The notes below the pieces were generated by a model. It saw nothing but the letters and a program-made list of their open reading frames with translations, was not told where the DNA came from and ran no database searches. 64,000 bases of DNA. It comes from Flavobacteriaceae bacterium. GTDB lineage: Bacteria > Bacteroidota > Bacteroidia > Flavobacteriales > Flavobacteriaceae. Position 1 is the stretch's first letter. Each line of letters opens with the position of its first letter. The stretch lies in NCBI GenBank assembly GCA_021739635.1, contig JAIPBH010000005.1:62001-126000 (forward strand), in the 5' to 3' direction. A program made the position numbers and the translations under genes. Below, in pieces: positions 44,797 to 53,411 of the stretch.

Positions 44797-45152
44797 TCAG
44801 TGGTCAGTGTTCAGTATTCAGTGGTCAGTGTTCGGTGTTCAGTGTTCGGTGTTCGGTGTTCAGTGGTCAGTACTCAGTGTTAATCAGACATGGTTAATTG
44901 TTATTTGTTGTTGGTTGATAGTTGTTGGTCCATTATAATTGTTCACTGTGAAGTCAGTTTTTATTCATTAATTCAGAAATCGTTAATCGTTAATTATACA
45001 TTAGTCAGTGTTCAGTGGTCAGCAGTCAGTATTCAGTGTTCAGTATTCAGTGGTCAGTATTCGGTGTTAATCAAACATTGTTAATCGTTAATTGTTAATC
45101 GTTAATTATACATTAGTCAGTGGTCAGTGTTCAGTATTCAGTGGTCAGTGTT
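44797..45152. repeat. Degenerate heptanucleotide repeats (CAGTGTT family)
   Basis: Runs of TCAGTGTTCAGTGGTCAG-like sequence alternate G/A/C changes within a 7-base period, in three clusters with spacer sequence between them. They resemble short tandem heptamer repeats known from other bacteria. There are no unique spacers of constant length, so this is not a CRISPR. Confidence 0.8.
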
Positions 45153-45179
45153 AATTACTCATTGTAAATTGTCAATTAT

Positions 45180-45330
45180 TCATCATTCATTAGACGAAAA
45201 TCGATTATCTGTTGATGAATGGGATGAAATTAAAGGTCATATGCGTTTAACCGATTTTAAATACGCTTTTAGCGAAATAAGTTTAAACTTGCTATGTTAC
45301 ATCAAAACTATTACTAAATTTACACCGTAA
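45180..45330 (+). pseudogene. Possible gene remnant
   Basis: An open frame here reads like coding sequence: acidic residues and regular codon use in LDENRLSVDEWDEI, then GHMRLTDFKYAFSEISLNL. It lacks a start in good context and runs in from the CAGTGTT repeats. It ends at TAA 45328-45330. I could not assign it to a family. It may be the tail of a gene lost when repeats accumulated. Confidence 0.25.
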
Positions 45331-45512
45331 AACTCAAAGTTGAATTGATTAATAGCAAAACAAATTAATTTTGATCGTTAAAAATTTTATGTTTTTATTA
45401 CTATAATTAAGGGTATTAAAATTTTTAAGGAATCATAATTTGAAAATTAATAATATCAATTTTGTTTTTATGAATGAGGGGATTCACAAAACACATTTTA
45501 ATTTTATTTTAA

Positions 45513-45529
45513 GTAACTGTAATAGTTAC
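45513..45529. promoter_or_regulatory. Inverted repeat upstream of the pgl/wza operon
   Basis: GTAACT (45513-45518) and AGTTAC (45524-45529) are perfect inverted arms with a 5-base spacer, 59 bases before the ATG at 45588. It could be an operator of a dimeric regulator. Confidence 0.35.
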
Positions 45530-45587
45530 CTTATATTATTATGCTTATTTATAAGCTGTTTTGTTATGTCTAAAAGAGACGATACTT

Positions 45588-46718
45588 ATGCTAACTAAAA
45601 CTAAAATATATTTATCATCACCTCACATGGGAGGATCTGAGCATCGTTTTGTGAATGAAGCTTTTGACACCAATTGGATTGCTCCCTTAGGGCCTCACGT
45701 AGATGGTTTTTAAAATGATATAACTTCCTATCTTGAAAACGAGGTGCATGTAGCGGTTTTAAGCTCTGGAACCGCTTCTATTCATATGGCTTTACAATTA
45801 TTAGGGGTTGGAGCAGGTGATGAGGTGCTTTGTCAAAGTTTTACTTTTTCTGCCTCCGCTAATCCTATTATCTATCAAGGAGCGACTCCAGTATTTATTG
45901 ATAGTGAAACCGATACTTGGAATATGTCGCCTGAATTGCTTGAAATAGCCATTAAAGACCGTATGAATACCTACAAAAAGCCAAAAGCTATTATAGCTGT
46001 TCATTTATATGGCATGCCATACAAAGCCAAGGAAATTAATGCCATTGCAAAAAAGTATGATATTCCTGTGATTGAAGATAGTGCTGAAGCATTAGGCAGC
46101 ACCTATTTTGGTATGAAATGTGGTACGCTATCAGATATGGGTATCTTATCCTTTAATGGAAATAAAATAATCACTACCTCAGGTGGAGGAGCTTTAGTTA
46201 CTAAGTCTTTAGAATTAAAACAACGAGCGGTCTTTTTATCGACTCAAGCCAGAGATAACAAGCCTCATTACGAACATTCCTCTATAGGATATAATTATCG
46301 TATGAGCAATGTGCTTGCTGGAATAGGTCGAGGTCAAATGGAAGTTCTTGACGAAAGAGTTGCTGCCAGACGCCGTAACTATGAGTTTTATAAGCAGCAT
46401 TTATCTGCATTTGATACCATATCCTTTTTAGAAGAGCCCCAAGGGTTTTATTCTAACCGATGGTTAACTTGTATAACCACCAGTTCTTATGAACAACGAG
46501 AACAACTAAGACTAGCATTGCTAGAAGACGATATAGAATCTAGACCTTTATGGAAACCTATGCATATGCAACCCGTATTTAAACAGGCTGTTTCATATAC
46601 CAATGGTGTTTCAGAACATTTATTTAGTCATGGGCTTTGTTTGCCTAGTGGCTCTAATTTAACCCAACACGACTTAGAACGTGTGCTCCAAATATTAACA
46701 AAAACACTCTCACAATGA
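45588..46718 (+). pseudogene. pglE: UDP-4-amino sugar aminotransferase (PglE-like) with an in-frame TAA
   Basis: Translation from ATG 45588 gives MLTKTKIYLSSPHMGGSEHR..., the typical start of DegT-family PglE enzymes, up to codon 41. Codon 42 (45711-45713) is TAA, and the same frame continues without further stops to 46718. In the homologue I recall, C. jejuni PglE, this position holds Glu (GAA differs by one base). The rest is intact: the PLP lysine in FNGNKIITTSGGGALV and RPLWKPMHMQPVF near the end. PglE makes the 4-amino sugar in bacillosamine synthesis. Restart at GTG 45744 would lack about 52 residues. Sequencing error must be excluded. The stop overlaps pglF by 4 bases. Confidence 0.85.
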
Positions 46719-48667
46719 TAAAACATTACTTTGCTTATTACTCTCAAAAATATGCTTCAAAATGGCTGGTGTTAGCCATAGATTTAACCACCGTTTTGGT
46801 TACATTTTTTATAACCTATGTCATTCGTTTTAATTTTACACTTGATTTTGATAACAATCAGTTTTTAATTCAATTACCTTTATTGTTACTAATTGCAACA
46901 ACCAGTTTTTTACTTGTTGGTTCTTATAAGAGTGTAATTAGACATACAGGATTTACAGATGTTATGAATTTATTTAAGTCGGTAGCATTGATGACTTTTA
47001 TGACTATTTTTTTAGTGGTTTTTAATAGAGTTACAGAGTTGATACCTGATTTTACCATTCCATTATCAATCATTATTATACATTCTTTACTAAGTTTTAT
47101 AGTGCTAAGTGCTAGTAGATTGGCATTTAAAATACTATATCGTTATGGTAAATGTCGTTTTATGACTTCAAAAAAGATTTTAATTTACGGGGCAGGAGAT
47201 TCAGGAATCGTAACTTATAACGCTTTGGTTACCAATACAAAAACCAAATTTGAGGTTGTTGGTTTTATAGATGACAATCTTAAAAAGAATGGAAAACTTA
47301 TTAACGGGGTGCCTATTTTACCGTATAAAAGCATTACATCATCCTTTATTAAAATCAATCAAATTGATGAAATAGTAGTTGCTACCCAACAAATAGCTTC
47401 TGATAATATTATGCACTTAATTGATTCATTGATGGATACTCAAGTTAAAATTACTAAAGTACCACCAATTGAAAAATGGATTCATGGCGAGTTAAACACC
47501 AATCAGATTAAGAAAGTTCAAATTGAAGACCTTTTAGGAAGAGCACCTATTCAAATTGATAATCCTAATTTACTGAATGAGTTTAAAGGTGAAACCGTGG
47601 TGGTTACCGGAGCTGCTGGATCTATAGGGAGTGAGTTGGTAAAACAGTTATCACATTTTGATGTGAAGCATTTGATTTTAATTGATCAAGCCGAATCGCC
47701 ATTATATGATTTGCAACAAGATTTAAAACAGCAAGGGAAACATAATTTTACAGCCATCGTTGCCGATATACGTGATGGATTGCGTATTGATGGTATTTTT
47801 CAAGAATTTAAACCAACCATGGTGTTTCATGCGGCTGCCTACAAACATGTGCCTTTAATGGAGGCTTCTCCATATGAATCTATTAAAATAAACGTGAATG
47901 GTACTAAAATTTTAGCCGATATTTCTTCACGCTACAATGTTAAGAAATTTGTATTTGTATCTACCGATAAGGCAGTAAACCCAACTAGTGTGATGGGAGC
48001 TACCAAGCGTATGGCTGAAATGTATATTAGCTGCTTACAAAAAGAAAGTAAAACCAAGTTTATAACAACTCGTTTTGGAAATGTGTTAGGATCTAACGGT
48101 TCGGTAATTCCGTTGTTTAAAAAACAAATTGAACAAGGTGGCCCATTAACCTTAACTCATAAAGATATAACTAGATATTTTATGACCATTCCAGAAGCCT
48201 CTCAACTAGTTTTAGAAGCCGGTACCATGGGTAAAGGAGGTGAAATATTTATATTTGATATGGGTGAATCTGTTAAGATTTACTATCTTGCCTTAAATAT
48301 GATTAAATTATCTGGATTGCGTTTTCCTGAGGATATTGATATTAAGATTACAGGATTACGCCCAGGTGAAAAATTATATGAAGAGTTATTAGCTAATGGT
48401 GAGAATACCTTATCAACCTATCATAAAAAAATTATGATTAGTAAAACCAGAGAGTTGGACTATGAAAAAGTTAAATCAGAGATTGAAGCTTTATGTATCA
48501 CCAATCGTTTCCAAAACAATAATATTGTGTTAAAAATGAAACAATTGATACCTGAATATAAATCTAACAATTCTGATTATGAGAAGTTTGACAGACGTGT
48601 TAAGGTTTATGAACAATCAAACGTTGTGAAATCAAATCAGGTTGATAAAACTTTTATAAATTTGTAA
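46715..48667 (+). CDS. pglF: UDP-GlcNAc 4,6-dehydratase (PglF/CapD-type, membrane)
   Basis: The 650-residue enzyme starts with four hydrophobic helices (about 17-37, 51-70, 88-104, 114-133), followed by a Rossmann-like domain (LIYGAGDSGIVTYNAL, 157-172). The SDR catalytic domain has TGAAGSIGSE (298-307), AAYKHVPLMEASPYES and STDKAVNPTSVMGATKR. It converts UDP-GlcNAc to the 4-keto-6-deoxy sugar, the substrate of PglE. It begins 4 bases inside pglE. A second, shorter SDR of the same family lies at 55789-56862. Confidence 0.94.
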   Translation: MIKHYFAYYSQKYASKWLVLAIDLTTVLVTFFITYVIRFNFTLDFDNNQFLIQLPLLLLIATTSFLLVGSYKSVIRHTGFTDVMNLFKSVALMTFMTIFLVVFNRVTELIPDFTIPLSIIIIHSLLSFIVLSASRLAFKILYRYGKCRFMTSKKILIYGAGDSGIVTYNALVTNTKTKFEVVGFIDDNLKKNGKLINGVPILPYKSITSSFIKINQIDEIVVATQQIASDNIMHLIDSLMDTQVKITKVPPIEKWIHGELNTNQIKKVQIEDLLGRAPIQIDNPNLLNEFKGETVVVTGAAGSIGSELVKQLSHFDVKHLILIDQAESPLYDLQQDLKQQGKHNFTAIVADIRDGLRIDGIFQEFKPTMVFHAAAYKHVPLMEASPYESIKINVNGTKILADISSRYNVKKFVFVSTDKAVNPTSVMGATKRMAEMYISCLQKESKTKFITTRFGNVLGSNGSVIPLFKKQIEQGGPLTLTHKDITRYFMTIPEASQLVLEAGTMGKGGEIFIFDMGESVKIYYLALNMIKLSGLRFPEDIDIKITGLRPGEKLYEELLANGENTLSTYHKKIMISKTRELDYEKVKSEIEALCITNRFQNNNIVLKMKQLIPEYKSNNSDYEKFDRRVKVYEQSNVVKSNQVDKTFINL

Positions 48668-48677
48668 CCATTATTTC

Positions 48678-49475
48678 ATGCCAATAAAGACCCCAATGCG
48701 TGACATTATTAATTTAAATGTTTTTAAAAATTTTGGTTATAAAAGTATTTGTATAATCTTAGTTTTTCTCTTTGTTTCGTGCGCTACTAAAAAAGACATT
48801 GTGTATTTTCAAAATGCTAAAAATTTTGAAACCATTGTAGATACCGATTCGTTTACACCTCGATTAAAAGTCAATGACATTGTAAGCATTTATGTCTCTA
48901 CTTATGACATGGAAGCGAGCAAGCCTTTTAATTTGGTAATGCAAACAGGTTCTTCTGGGCAATTAATTGATTATTTACTAGATATTGAAGGAAATATTGA
49001 TTTCCCTGTGTTGGGTAAAATTAAGCTTGTAGGCTTAACGGTTGAAGAAGCCAAAGAACTCATCAAACAAAAACTGGCAGAAGGCTATTTAAAAGACCCT
49101 ATAGTGAACATCCGTATTAAAAATTTTAGAATCACAGTATTAGGGGCAGTAAGATCACCAGGAACGTATCCGATTTCTGGAGAGCGAATTACCATTATGG
49201 AAGCCCTTGGTTTGGCTGGAGATTTAAATATACAAGGCCTTCGAAATAATATTTTAATTATTAGAGATTTTAATGGGACTAAAACCTATACCCGTGTAGA
49301 TTTAACCAATAAAGAAGTCTTTAATTCTCCAGTGTATTTCTTAACACAAAATGATGTGATATATGTAGAGCCAAATAATGCGGCTATAAGTTCTGCTTCG
49401 GGCGATGCGAGAATTGGATTAATCTCTTCTATTATAGGCTTAGCCGTGACTATTACGGTTCTTATTACTAGATAA
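48678..49475 (+). CDS. wza: Polysaccharide export outer-membrane lipoprotein (Wza-like)
   Basis: The 265-residue protein has a lipoprotein signal ending FVSC (Cys near residue 35) and the polysaccharide biosynthesis/export domain with LKVNDIVSIYVST. SLBB-type segments follow (GNIDFPVLGKIKLVGLTVEEA, then FRITVLGAVRSPGTYPI). A C-terminal hydrophobic helix (IGLISSIIGLAVTITVLI) is also present. It forms the outer-membrane channel for polymer export. It starts 10 bases after pglF and is followed by wzc. The ATG at 48696 is an alternative start. Confidence 0.93.
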   Translation: MPIKTPMRDIINLNVFKNFGYKSICIILVFLFVSCATKKDIVYFQNAKNFETIVDTDSFTPRLKVNDIVSIYVSTYDMEASKPFNLVMQTGSSGQLIDYLLDIEGNIDFPVLGKIKLVGLTVEEAKELIKQKLAEGYLKDPIVNIRIKNFRITVLGAVRSPGTYPISGERITIMEALGLAGDLNIQGLRNNILIIRDFNGTKTYTRVDLTNKEVFNSPVYFLTQNDVIYVEPNNAAISSASGDARIGLISSIIGLAVTITVLITR

Positions 49476-49483
49476 TTAAAAAT

Positions 49484-51877
49484 ATGATGGATACTAATCA
49501 ACCTTTTATACAAAATGCAACATCCAATTCTTTTGATTTAAAAAAGACGATAAGTCTTTATCTCAAGAAATGGCCATGGTTTGTTTTAAGTGTTGTGGCT
49601 TGTGCTACTGCTGCTTTTTTTTATCTGAGGTATGAAACACCTTTGTATGAATCTGCTGCTAAAATCATGCTTATTAGCGAACAAGATCAAACCTCACCGG
49701 GTGCTGTATTTAGTGATTTATCCATGTTTTCAGAAAGTGAAGATGCCAAAGTTGAAGACGAGATTATGGTAATAACCTCTAGAGGGGTTGTAGAAGAAGT
49801 CGTTAAGTCATTGCATTTAAATCTTCAATATTTTACAAAAGGGCGTATTTTAGAATCTGAGATTTATAAAAATGCGCCTATAAGCTTAAATTTTATTGCT
49901 TCAGATTCTATCATTAGTAAAACCAACTTTAATTTTTATGTGGATGTCGTTTCTGAGGTTAATTTTGAATATCGTATTACTGAAGATGCTGAGCCCAAAG
50001 TGTATGCTTTTGGTGAAACCATTCCTACTTTTTTTGGCGGCATGGTGATTACTCCAAATGCAGATAGTCAAAAAAAGCCAAATCTAATAGGCACCAATCT
50101 TCGAATACAAATGACGTCTGTAGAAGCGTTAACAGAGTCTTTAAGAGATCGTATTGACGTCTATCAATACGGTAAATCGTCTAAGATTGTTTCCATTAAT
50201 TTGGTAGATCCCTTACCTGCAAAGGCTATCGATATTATTAAAGCCTTGATTGTTGAATATGACCGATATTCATCTTATATTAAAAATATACGTTCTAAAA
50301 ATACAGCTAGTTTTATTGATTCGCGTATTGATTTAATAGCGTCAGATTTAGTGAGTGTCGATGACAGTATTGTACGTTTTAAAACGAGTAATAAAATTAC
50401 GGATGTCACTTCTGAAGCGGGACAGTTTTTAAGTTCTAGTGTACAAAACGAGCAGTTTTTGGATGAAAGTAAAACCCAGTTGCGAGTGCTTGATTATATG
50501 AATGAATCGCTACAAGACGATGCTTCGTATGCACCCATTCCTGCAAATCTTGGAGCTGGTGATCCTGCTATTTCGGCGTTGGCATCGCGGTATAGTGAAT
50601 TATTGGCTAACCGAGAGCGTTTATTACGCAGTGCCGGTGAGAAAAATTTGGTAGTGGTTGAATTAGATCAATCGTTAAACGCCATTAGAGAAAACCTAAG
50701 ACAAAATATTGATAATGCCAAAAAATCGTTGCGCATTAGAATGAGTAGTTTGGAAAGTCAATCGGACCGAATTAATTCAAAAATATTTTCGGTGCCTGGG
50801 CAAGAACGTAAACTAAGGTCTATAGAACGTAAACAAGGCATTAAAGAGTCTTTGTATTTATACCTATTACAAAAACGAGAAGAGGCAGCCATTACCTTAA
50901 CAGCAACCACTCCTAATTTAAAAATAGTGGATGAAGCCTACAGTTTTGGAGATCCTATTTCTCCTAATCGTCGTATGATTTATGTTGCCGCACTATTTAT
51001 AGGCTTATTTCTCCCATTTTCAGTTATTTATGTTAAAGATTTATTAGATACCAAAATTCATAACCGAGAAGATTTAGAAGGTAGAATAAAGGATATTACC
51101 GTATTAGGTGAGTTGCCAAGATTAAAAGGTAAAGAACTGACAAGTCTTGTGAAAAGAAATGACCGATCGTTATTATCAGAATCGTTTAGAATTATTAGAA
51201 CTAATTTTGATTATGTACGACGTGGGCGACATGTGAAAAAATATGACAACGTAATTTTTGTGACTTCTACCATTAATGGAGAAGGTAAGTCCTTTTTTAG
51301 TATAAATTTTGCGCTTACCTTGGCTAATACAGATAAACGCGTGCTTTTGATAGGAGCCGATATTAGAAACCCTAAAATAGACTTGGGTGGAATTATTCAA
51401 AACAAAAAGCGAGTATCAAAAATTGGACTAACCGAATATTTAAGTGATGATTCTATTTTGATAGGCGAGGCTATAGAAACTTATGACGTAGAGAATAACA
51501 AAATTGATGTGTTATTATCAGGCAAAATACCACCTAATCCTGCAGAGCTTTTAATGAGCGACCGCATGGAACCTTTATTTGATAAAGTGTCTGACCAATA
51601 TGATTTTGTGATTGTAGATACAGCACCTTCTATGTTGGTAACCGATACCTTACTATTTAGCCATTTTGCTGGGCATACTATTTATATGACTCGTGCTGAC
51701 TATACTGAAAAAGCTTTATTGAATTTCACTAAAGACCTTCATGATAAACAAAAACTAAAAGGCATGATGCTGGTTGTTAACGACGTAGATCAAGCTAATT
51801 TTGGCTATGGGGCTAGATATGGTTATTATGGGGCACCAAAAAAGAAATCATTCTTTAAACGTTTTTCAAGAGACTAA
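49484..51877 (+). CDS. wzc: Polysaccharide co-polymerase tyrosine kinase (Wzc-like)
   Basis: The 797-residue protein has two membrane helices (about 33-50 and 500-520) flanking a periplasmic Wzz-type domain with a coiled-coil part. The cytoplasmic BY-kinase domain carries Walker A INGEGKSFFS, Walker A' LLIGADIRNPK and Walker B FVIVDTAP. The Walker A' first aspartate is Gly here, as I recall in other Bacteroidota. A Tyr-rich tail (YGARYGYYGAP) offers autophosphorylation sites. It controls chain length and export with Wza. Its 3' end overlaps the convergent phosphatase by 12 bases. Confidence 0.95.
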   Translation: MMDTNQPFIQNATSNSFDLKKTISLYLKKWPWFVLSVVACATAAFFYLRYETPLYESAAKIMLISEQDQTSPGAVFSDLSMFSESEDAKVEDEIMVITSRGVVEEVVKSLHLNLQYFTKGRILESEIYKNAPISLNFIASDSIISKTNFNFYVDVVSEVNFEYRITEDAEPKVYAFGETIPTFFGGMVITPNADSQKKPNLIGTNLRIQMTSVEALTESLRDRIDVYQYGKSSKIVSINLVDPLPAKAIDIIKALIVEYDRYSSYIKNIRSKNTASFIDSRIDLIASDLVSVDDSIVRFKTSNKITDVTSEAGQFLSSSVQNEQFLDESKTQLRVLDYMNESLQDDASYAPIPANLGAGDPAISALASRYSELLANRERLLRSAGEKNLVVVELDQSLNAIRENLRQNIDNAKKSLRIRMSSLESQSDRINSKIFSVPGQERKLRSIERKQGIKESLYLYLLQKREEAAITLTATTPNLKIVDEAYSFGDPISPNRRMIYVAALFIGLFLPFSVIYVKDLLDTKIHNREDLEGRIKDITVLGELPRLKGKELTSLVKRNDRSLLSESFRIIRTNFDYVRRGRHVKKYDNVIFVTSTINGEGKSFFSINFALTLANTDKRVLLIGADIRNPKIDLGGIIQNKKRVSKIGLTEYLSDDSILIGEAIETYDVENNKIDVLLSGKIPPNPAELLMSDRMEPLFDKVSDQYDFVIVDTAPSMLVTDTLLFSHFAGHTIYMTRADYTEKALLNFTKDLHDKQKLKGMMLVVNDVDQANFGYGARYGYYGAPKKKSFFKRFSRD

Positions 51878-52612
51878 AAAGGTTTTTTTTGTAGTCTCAA
51901 TAATTTGAGGTAAAAGTGATTTTTGATTTTTTGTAAGTATTAAATCGCTTAGTTTGTTGACATGATTTTCATTGTGAACATCAGTAGCTACAAAATCAAT
52001 AAGGTTTTCTTCTAATAAATACATGACTATTTTTTGAATGCTTTTTCCGTAGTGATCACTCAATGATAATAGGTTGAGTTGAAATAAGCACCCATATTGC
52101 TTTAATGTTTTATAAAACTCTTTTTTGTTTTGATAGTAAGAGTAACGCTCAGGATGTGCCAGCACTGGAATGTAATCTTTCATCAACATGGCATGAATTA
52201 TTTCTTGTAAATTGATAGGTGGCTGGAAGTATGACATTTCAACAAGGACATAATTTTCCTTTAAAGGAAATATATGATTTTGTTTTACCAAATTTTCAAA
52301 ATGATGGTCCATCATATATTCTGCTGATGGGTTGATTACCGTGTTATTCAGCTTTTTACTGGTTAAGTTTGCTATAAGGTTTTGATAGGCGTTTCCAATA
52401 GACAGATCGTCATTAGGATAAAAGTCTTGCATGATGTGTGGTGTGGCAATAAACTGTTTAATGCCTAATTGTTTCATCTTTTTGATAAGTATGATACTTT
52501 CGTCAACCGATTTTGAACCATCGTCAATACCTGGTAAAATATGGCAATGTATATCAACAAAATCCTCTAATAAATCTTTAAGAAATCTTTTTTTTGAAAT
52601 TATTTGTAACAT
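51866..52612 (-). CDS. PHP-type tyrosine-protein phosphatase (CpsB/YwqE-like)
   Basis: The 248-residue protein has the PHP metal-binding motif VDIHCHILPGIDDGS near the N-terminus, then FIATPHIMQDFYPN and PVLAHPERYSYY. It ends with FVATDVHNENHV, the usual metal-ligand set. It would dephosphorylate Wzc on its tyrosine tail, so the kinase and its phosphatase are neighbours on opposite strands with 12 bases of 3' overlap. That overlap allows antisense effects between the two. The length is normal. Confidence 0.93.
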   Translation of the reverse strand: MLQIISKKRFLKDLLEDFVDIHCHILPGIDDGSKSVDESIILIKKMKQLGIKQFIATPHIMQDFYPNDDLSIGNAYQNLIANLTSKKLNNTVINPSAEYMMDHHFENLVKQNHIFPLKENYVLVEMSYFQPPINLQEIIHAMLMKDYIPVLAHPERYSYYQNKKEFYKTLKQYGCLFQLNLLSLSDHYGKSIQKIVMYLLEENLIDFVATDVHNENHVNKLSDLILTKNQKSLLPQIIETTKKTFLVS

Positions 52613-52623
52613 GTATGCATGAC

Positions 52624-52649
52624 ACAGTTGCTTATAAAAAAGCGACTGT
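52624..52649. other. Stem-loop upstream of the phosphatase gene
   Basis: ACAGTTGCTT (52624-52633) pairs with AAGCGACTGT (52640-52649) around a 6-base loop, with one U-G pair in plus-strand RNA. It is 12 bases upstream of the phosphatase start, on the minus strand. It could be a weak terminator of the 104-aa gene or a leader structure. Confidence 0.3.
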
Positions 52650-52729
52650 TGTTTAATTTGGGGGTTATTAAATTTGGGATAAAGATAGTAGGATTTTAAA
52701 AATAAAAACTAGTCATTTTCATAGAATTT

Positions 52730-53044
52730 TTATTCTTCTTCGTCATCTACAAATATATTGGGTTCTATAATGTTTTCTAAATTGGGGTCAACAACCACAT
52801 TTCCTAAGGCATTCACTTCAAAATCTTCACTATCAAAATTAGTCATGGTATAATGCAATTTGCTACTTACTTTGACTAGGTAATCGGCATCCTCTGTTTT
52901 AATTTCAACAGCTTCAATGGTTTCATTATGATGATTATCAAACGTAATAATATCTTTATCACTGTAACCATCCGGAAATTTTTCCTTTAAAAGTTTTAGT
53001 AACTGAGGTGTTAACTTTCTGTAATCAACAATAATTCTTTTCAT
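52730..53044 (-). CDS. Conserved acidic protein of unknown function (104 aa)
   Basis: The 104-residue protein starts RIIVDYRKLTPQLLKLLKEKF and has YSDKDIITFDNHHNETIEAVEI, then EDADYLVKVSSKLHYTM. It ends in an acidic tail (VDDEEE). I recognise the N-terminal pattern from small flavobacterial proteins, some labelled DNA primase, a label that the sequence does not support. There is no membrane segment. The start codon lies at the edge of a 97-bp tandem duplication that covers its upstream region. Confidence 0.75.
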   Translation of the reverse strand: MKRIIVDYRKLTPQLLKLLKEKFPDGYSDKDIITFDNHHNETIEAVEIKTEDADYLVKVSSKLHYTMTNFDSEDFEVNALGNVVVDPNLENIIEPNIFVDDEEE

Positions 53045-53240
53045 ATGTGATATTTATTGCTTTTTAATGGTCATATGGTATCGCCTTAATATTTACTAGT
53101 GTTTTTTTTGCAAATACACTCATTTTTTTTGGCGATTTCATATGTAGTATTTATTGCTTTTTAACGGTCATATGGTATCGCCTTTATATTTACTGGTGTT
53201 TTTTCGCAAATACACTCATTTTTTTTGGCGATTTCATCTG
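53041..53240. repeat. 97-bp tandem duplication upstream of the 104-aa gene
   Basis: Copy 1 (53041-53137) and copy 2 (53138-53233) start TCATATGT and end GGCGATT, with about nine differences, and a third partial TCATCTGTA follows at 53234-53242. Each copy holds a -7-like minus-strand TGTATTTG (7 of 8 consensus) and an ATG in the same relative place, although only that of copy 1 begins the gene. Confidence 0.9.
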
Positions 53241-53411
53241 TAACTATTTTTATTATTATTTATTGGTTAGATATAAATGCTGAATTACGTTTGGTAACAA
53301 TTCCAAAGCGACTCAACATTTTTATAATAAAAACTATGATAATACCTTATGGGTATATTTTAATACAAATGCTAATATTATAAAGTTACAATATTTTTTT
53401 GATTTTAAAAT
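53045..53411. other. Non-coding spacer upstream of the 104-aa gene and downstream of aroB
   Basis: This 367-base gap holds the second part of the tandem duplication (to 53242), then about 170 bases of AT-rich sequence. A short inverted repeat ATACC-N5-GGTAT is present there. I see no gene in it. Confidence 0.6.

Larger units (their letters stand above)
44662..45587. repeat. Repeat-rich divergent spacer of the polysaccharide locus
   Basis: This 926-base region separates the minus-strand polysaccharide operon from the plus-strand pgl/wza/wzc operon. It holds degenerate 7-base repeats (CAGTGTT, CAGTGGT, CAGTATT) in three clusters at 44797-44882, 45004-45068 and 45116-45152. A near-duplicated CGTTAATTATACATTAGTCAG segment occurs twice. 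A possible gene remnant lies near 45180-45330, and an inverted repeat GTAACT-N5-AGTTAC at 45513-45529. Promoters for both operons should be here, but I could not place them. Confidence 0.7.

Noticed and set aside
44890-45084. 64-aa open frame in the repeat-rich spacer
   Set aside because: It is a translation of the CAGTGTT repeats, low in complexity and without a family resemblance.
44797-45152. CRISPR-like repeats
   Set aside because: The repeat unit is 7 bases, degenerate, and without spacers of constant length; no cas genes are near.
44662-45587. Integration or transposon insertion as the source of the repeat spacer
   Set aside because: I found no transposase, terminal inverted repeats or target duplication at the edges.
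45711-45713. Recoding of the pglE TAA as an amino acid
   Set aside because: Selenocysteine and pyrrolysine use TGA and TAG. TAA serves as a normal stop for most genes in the window, so a changed code is excluded.
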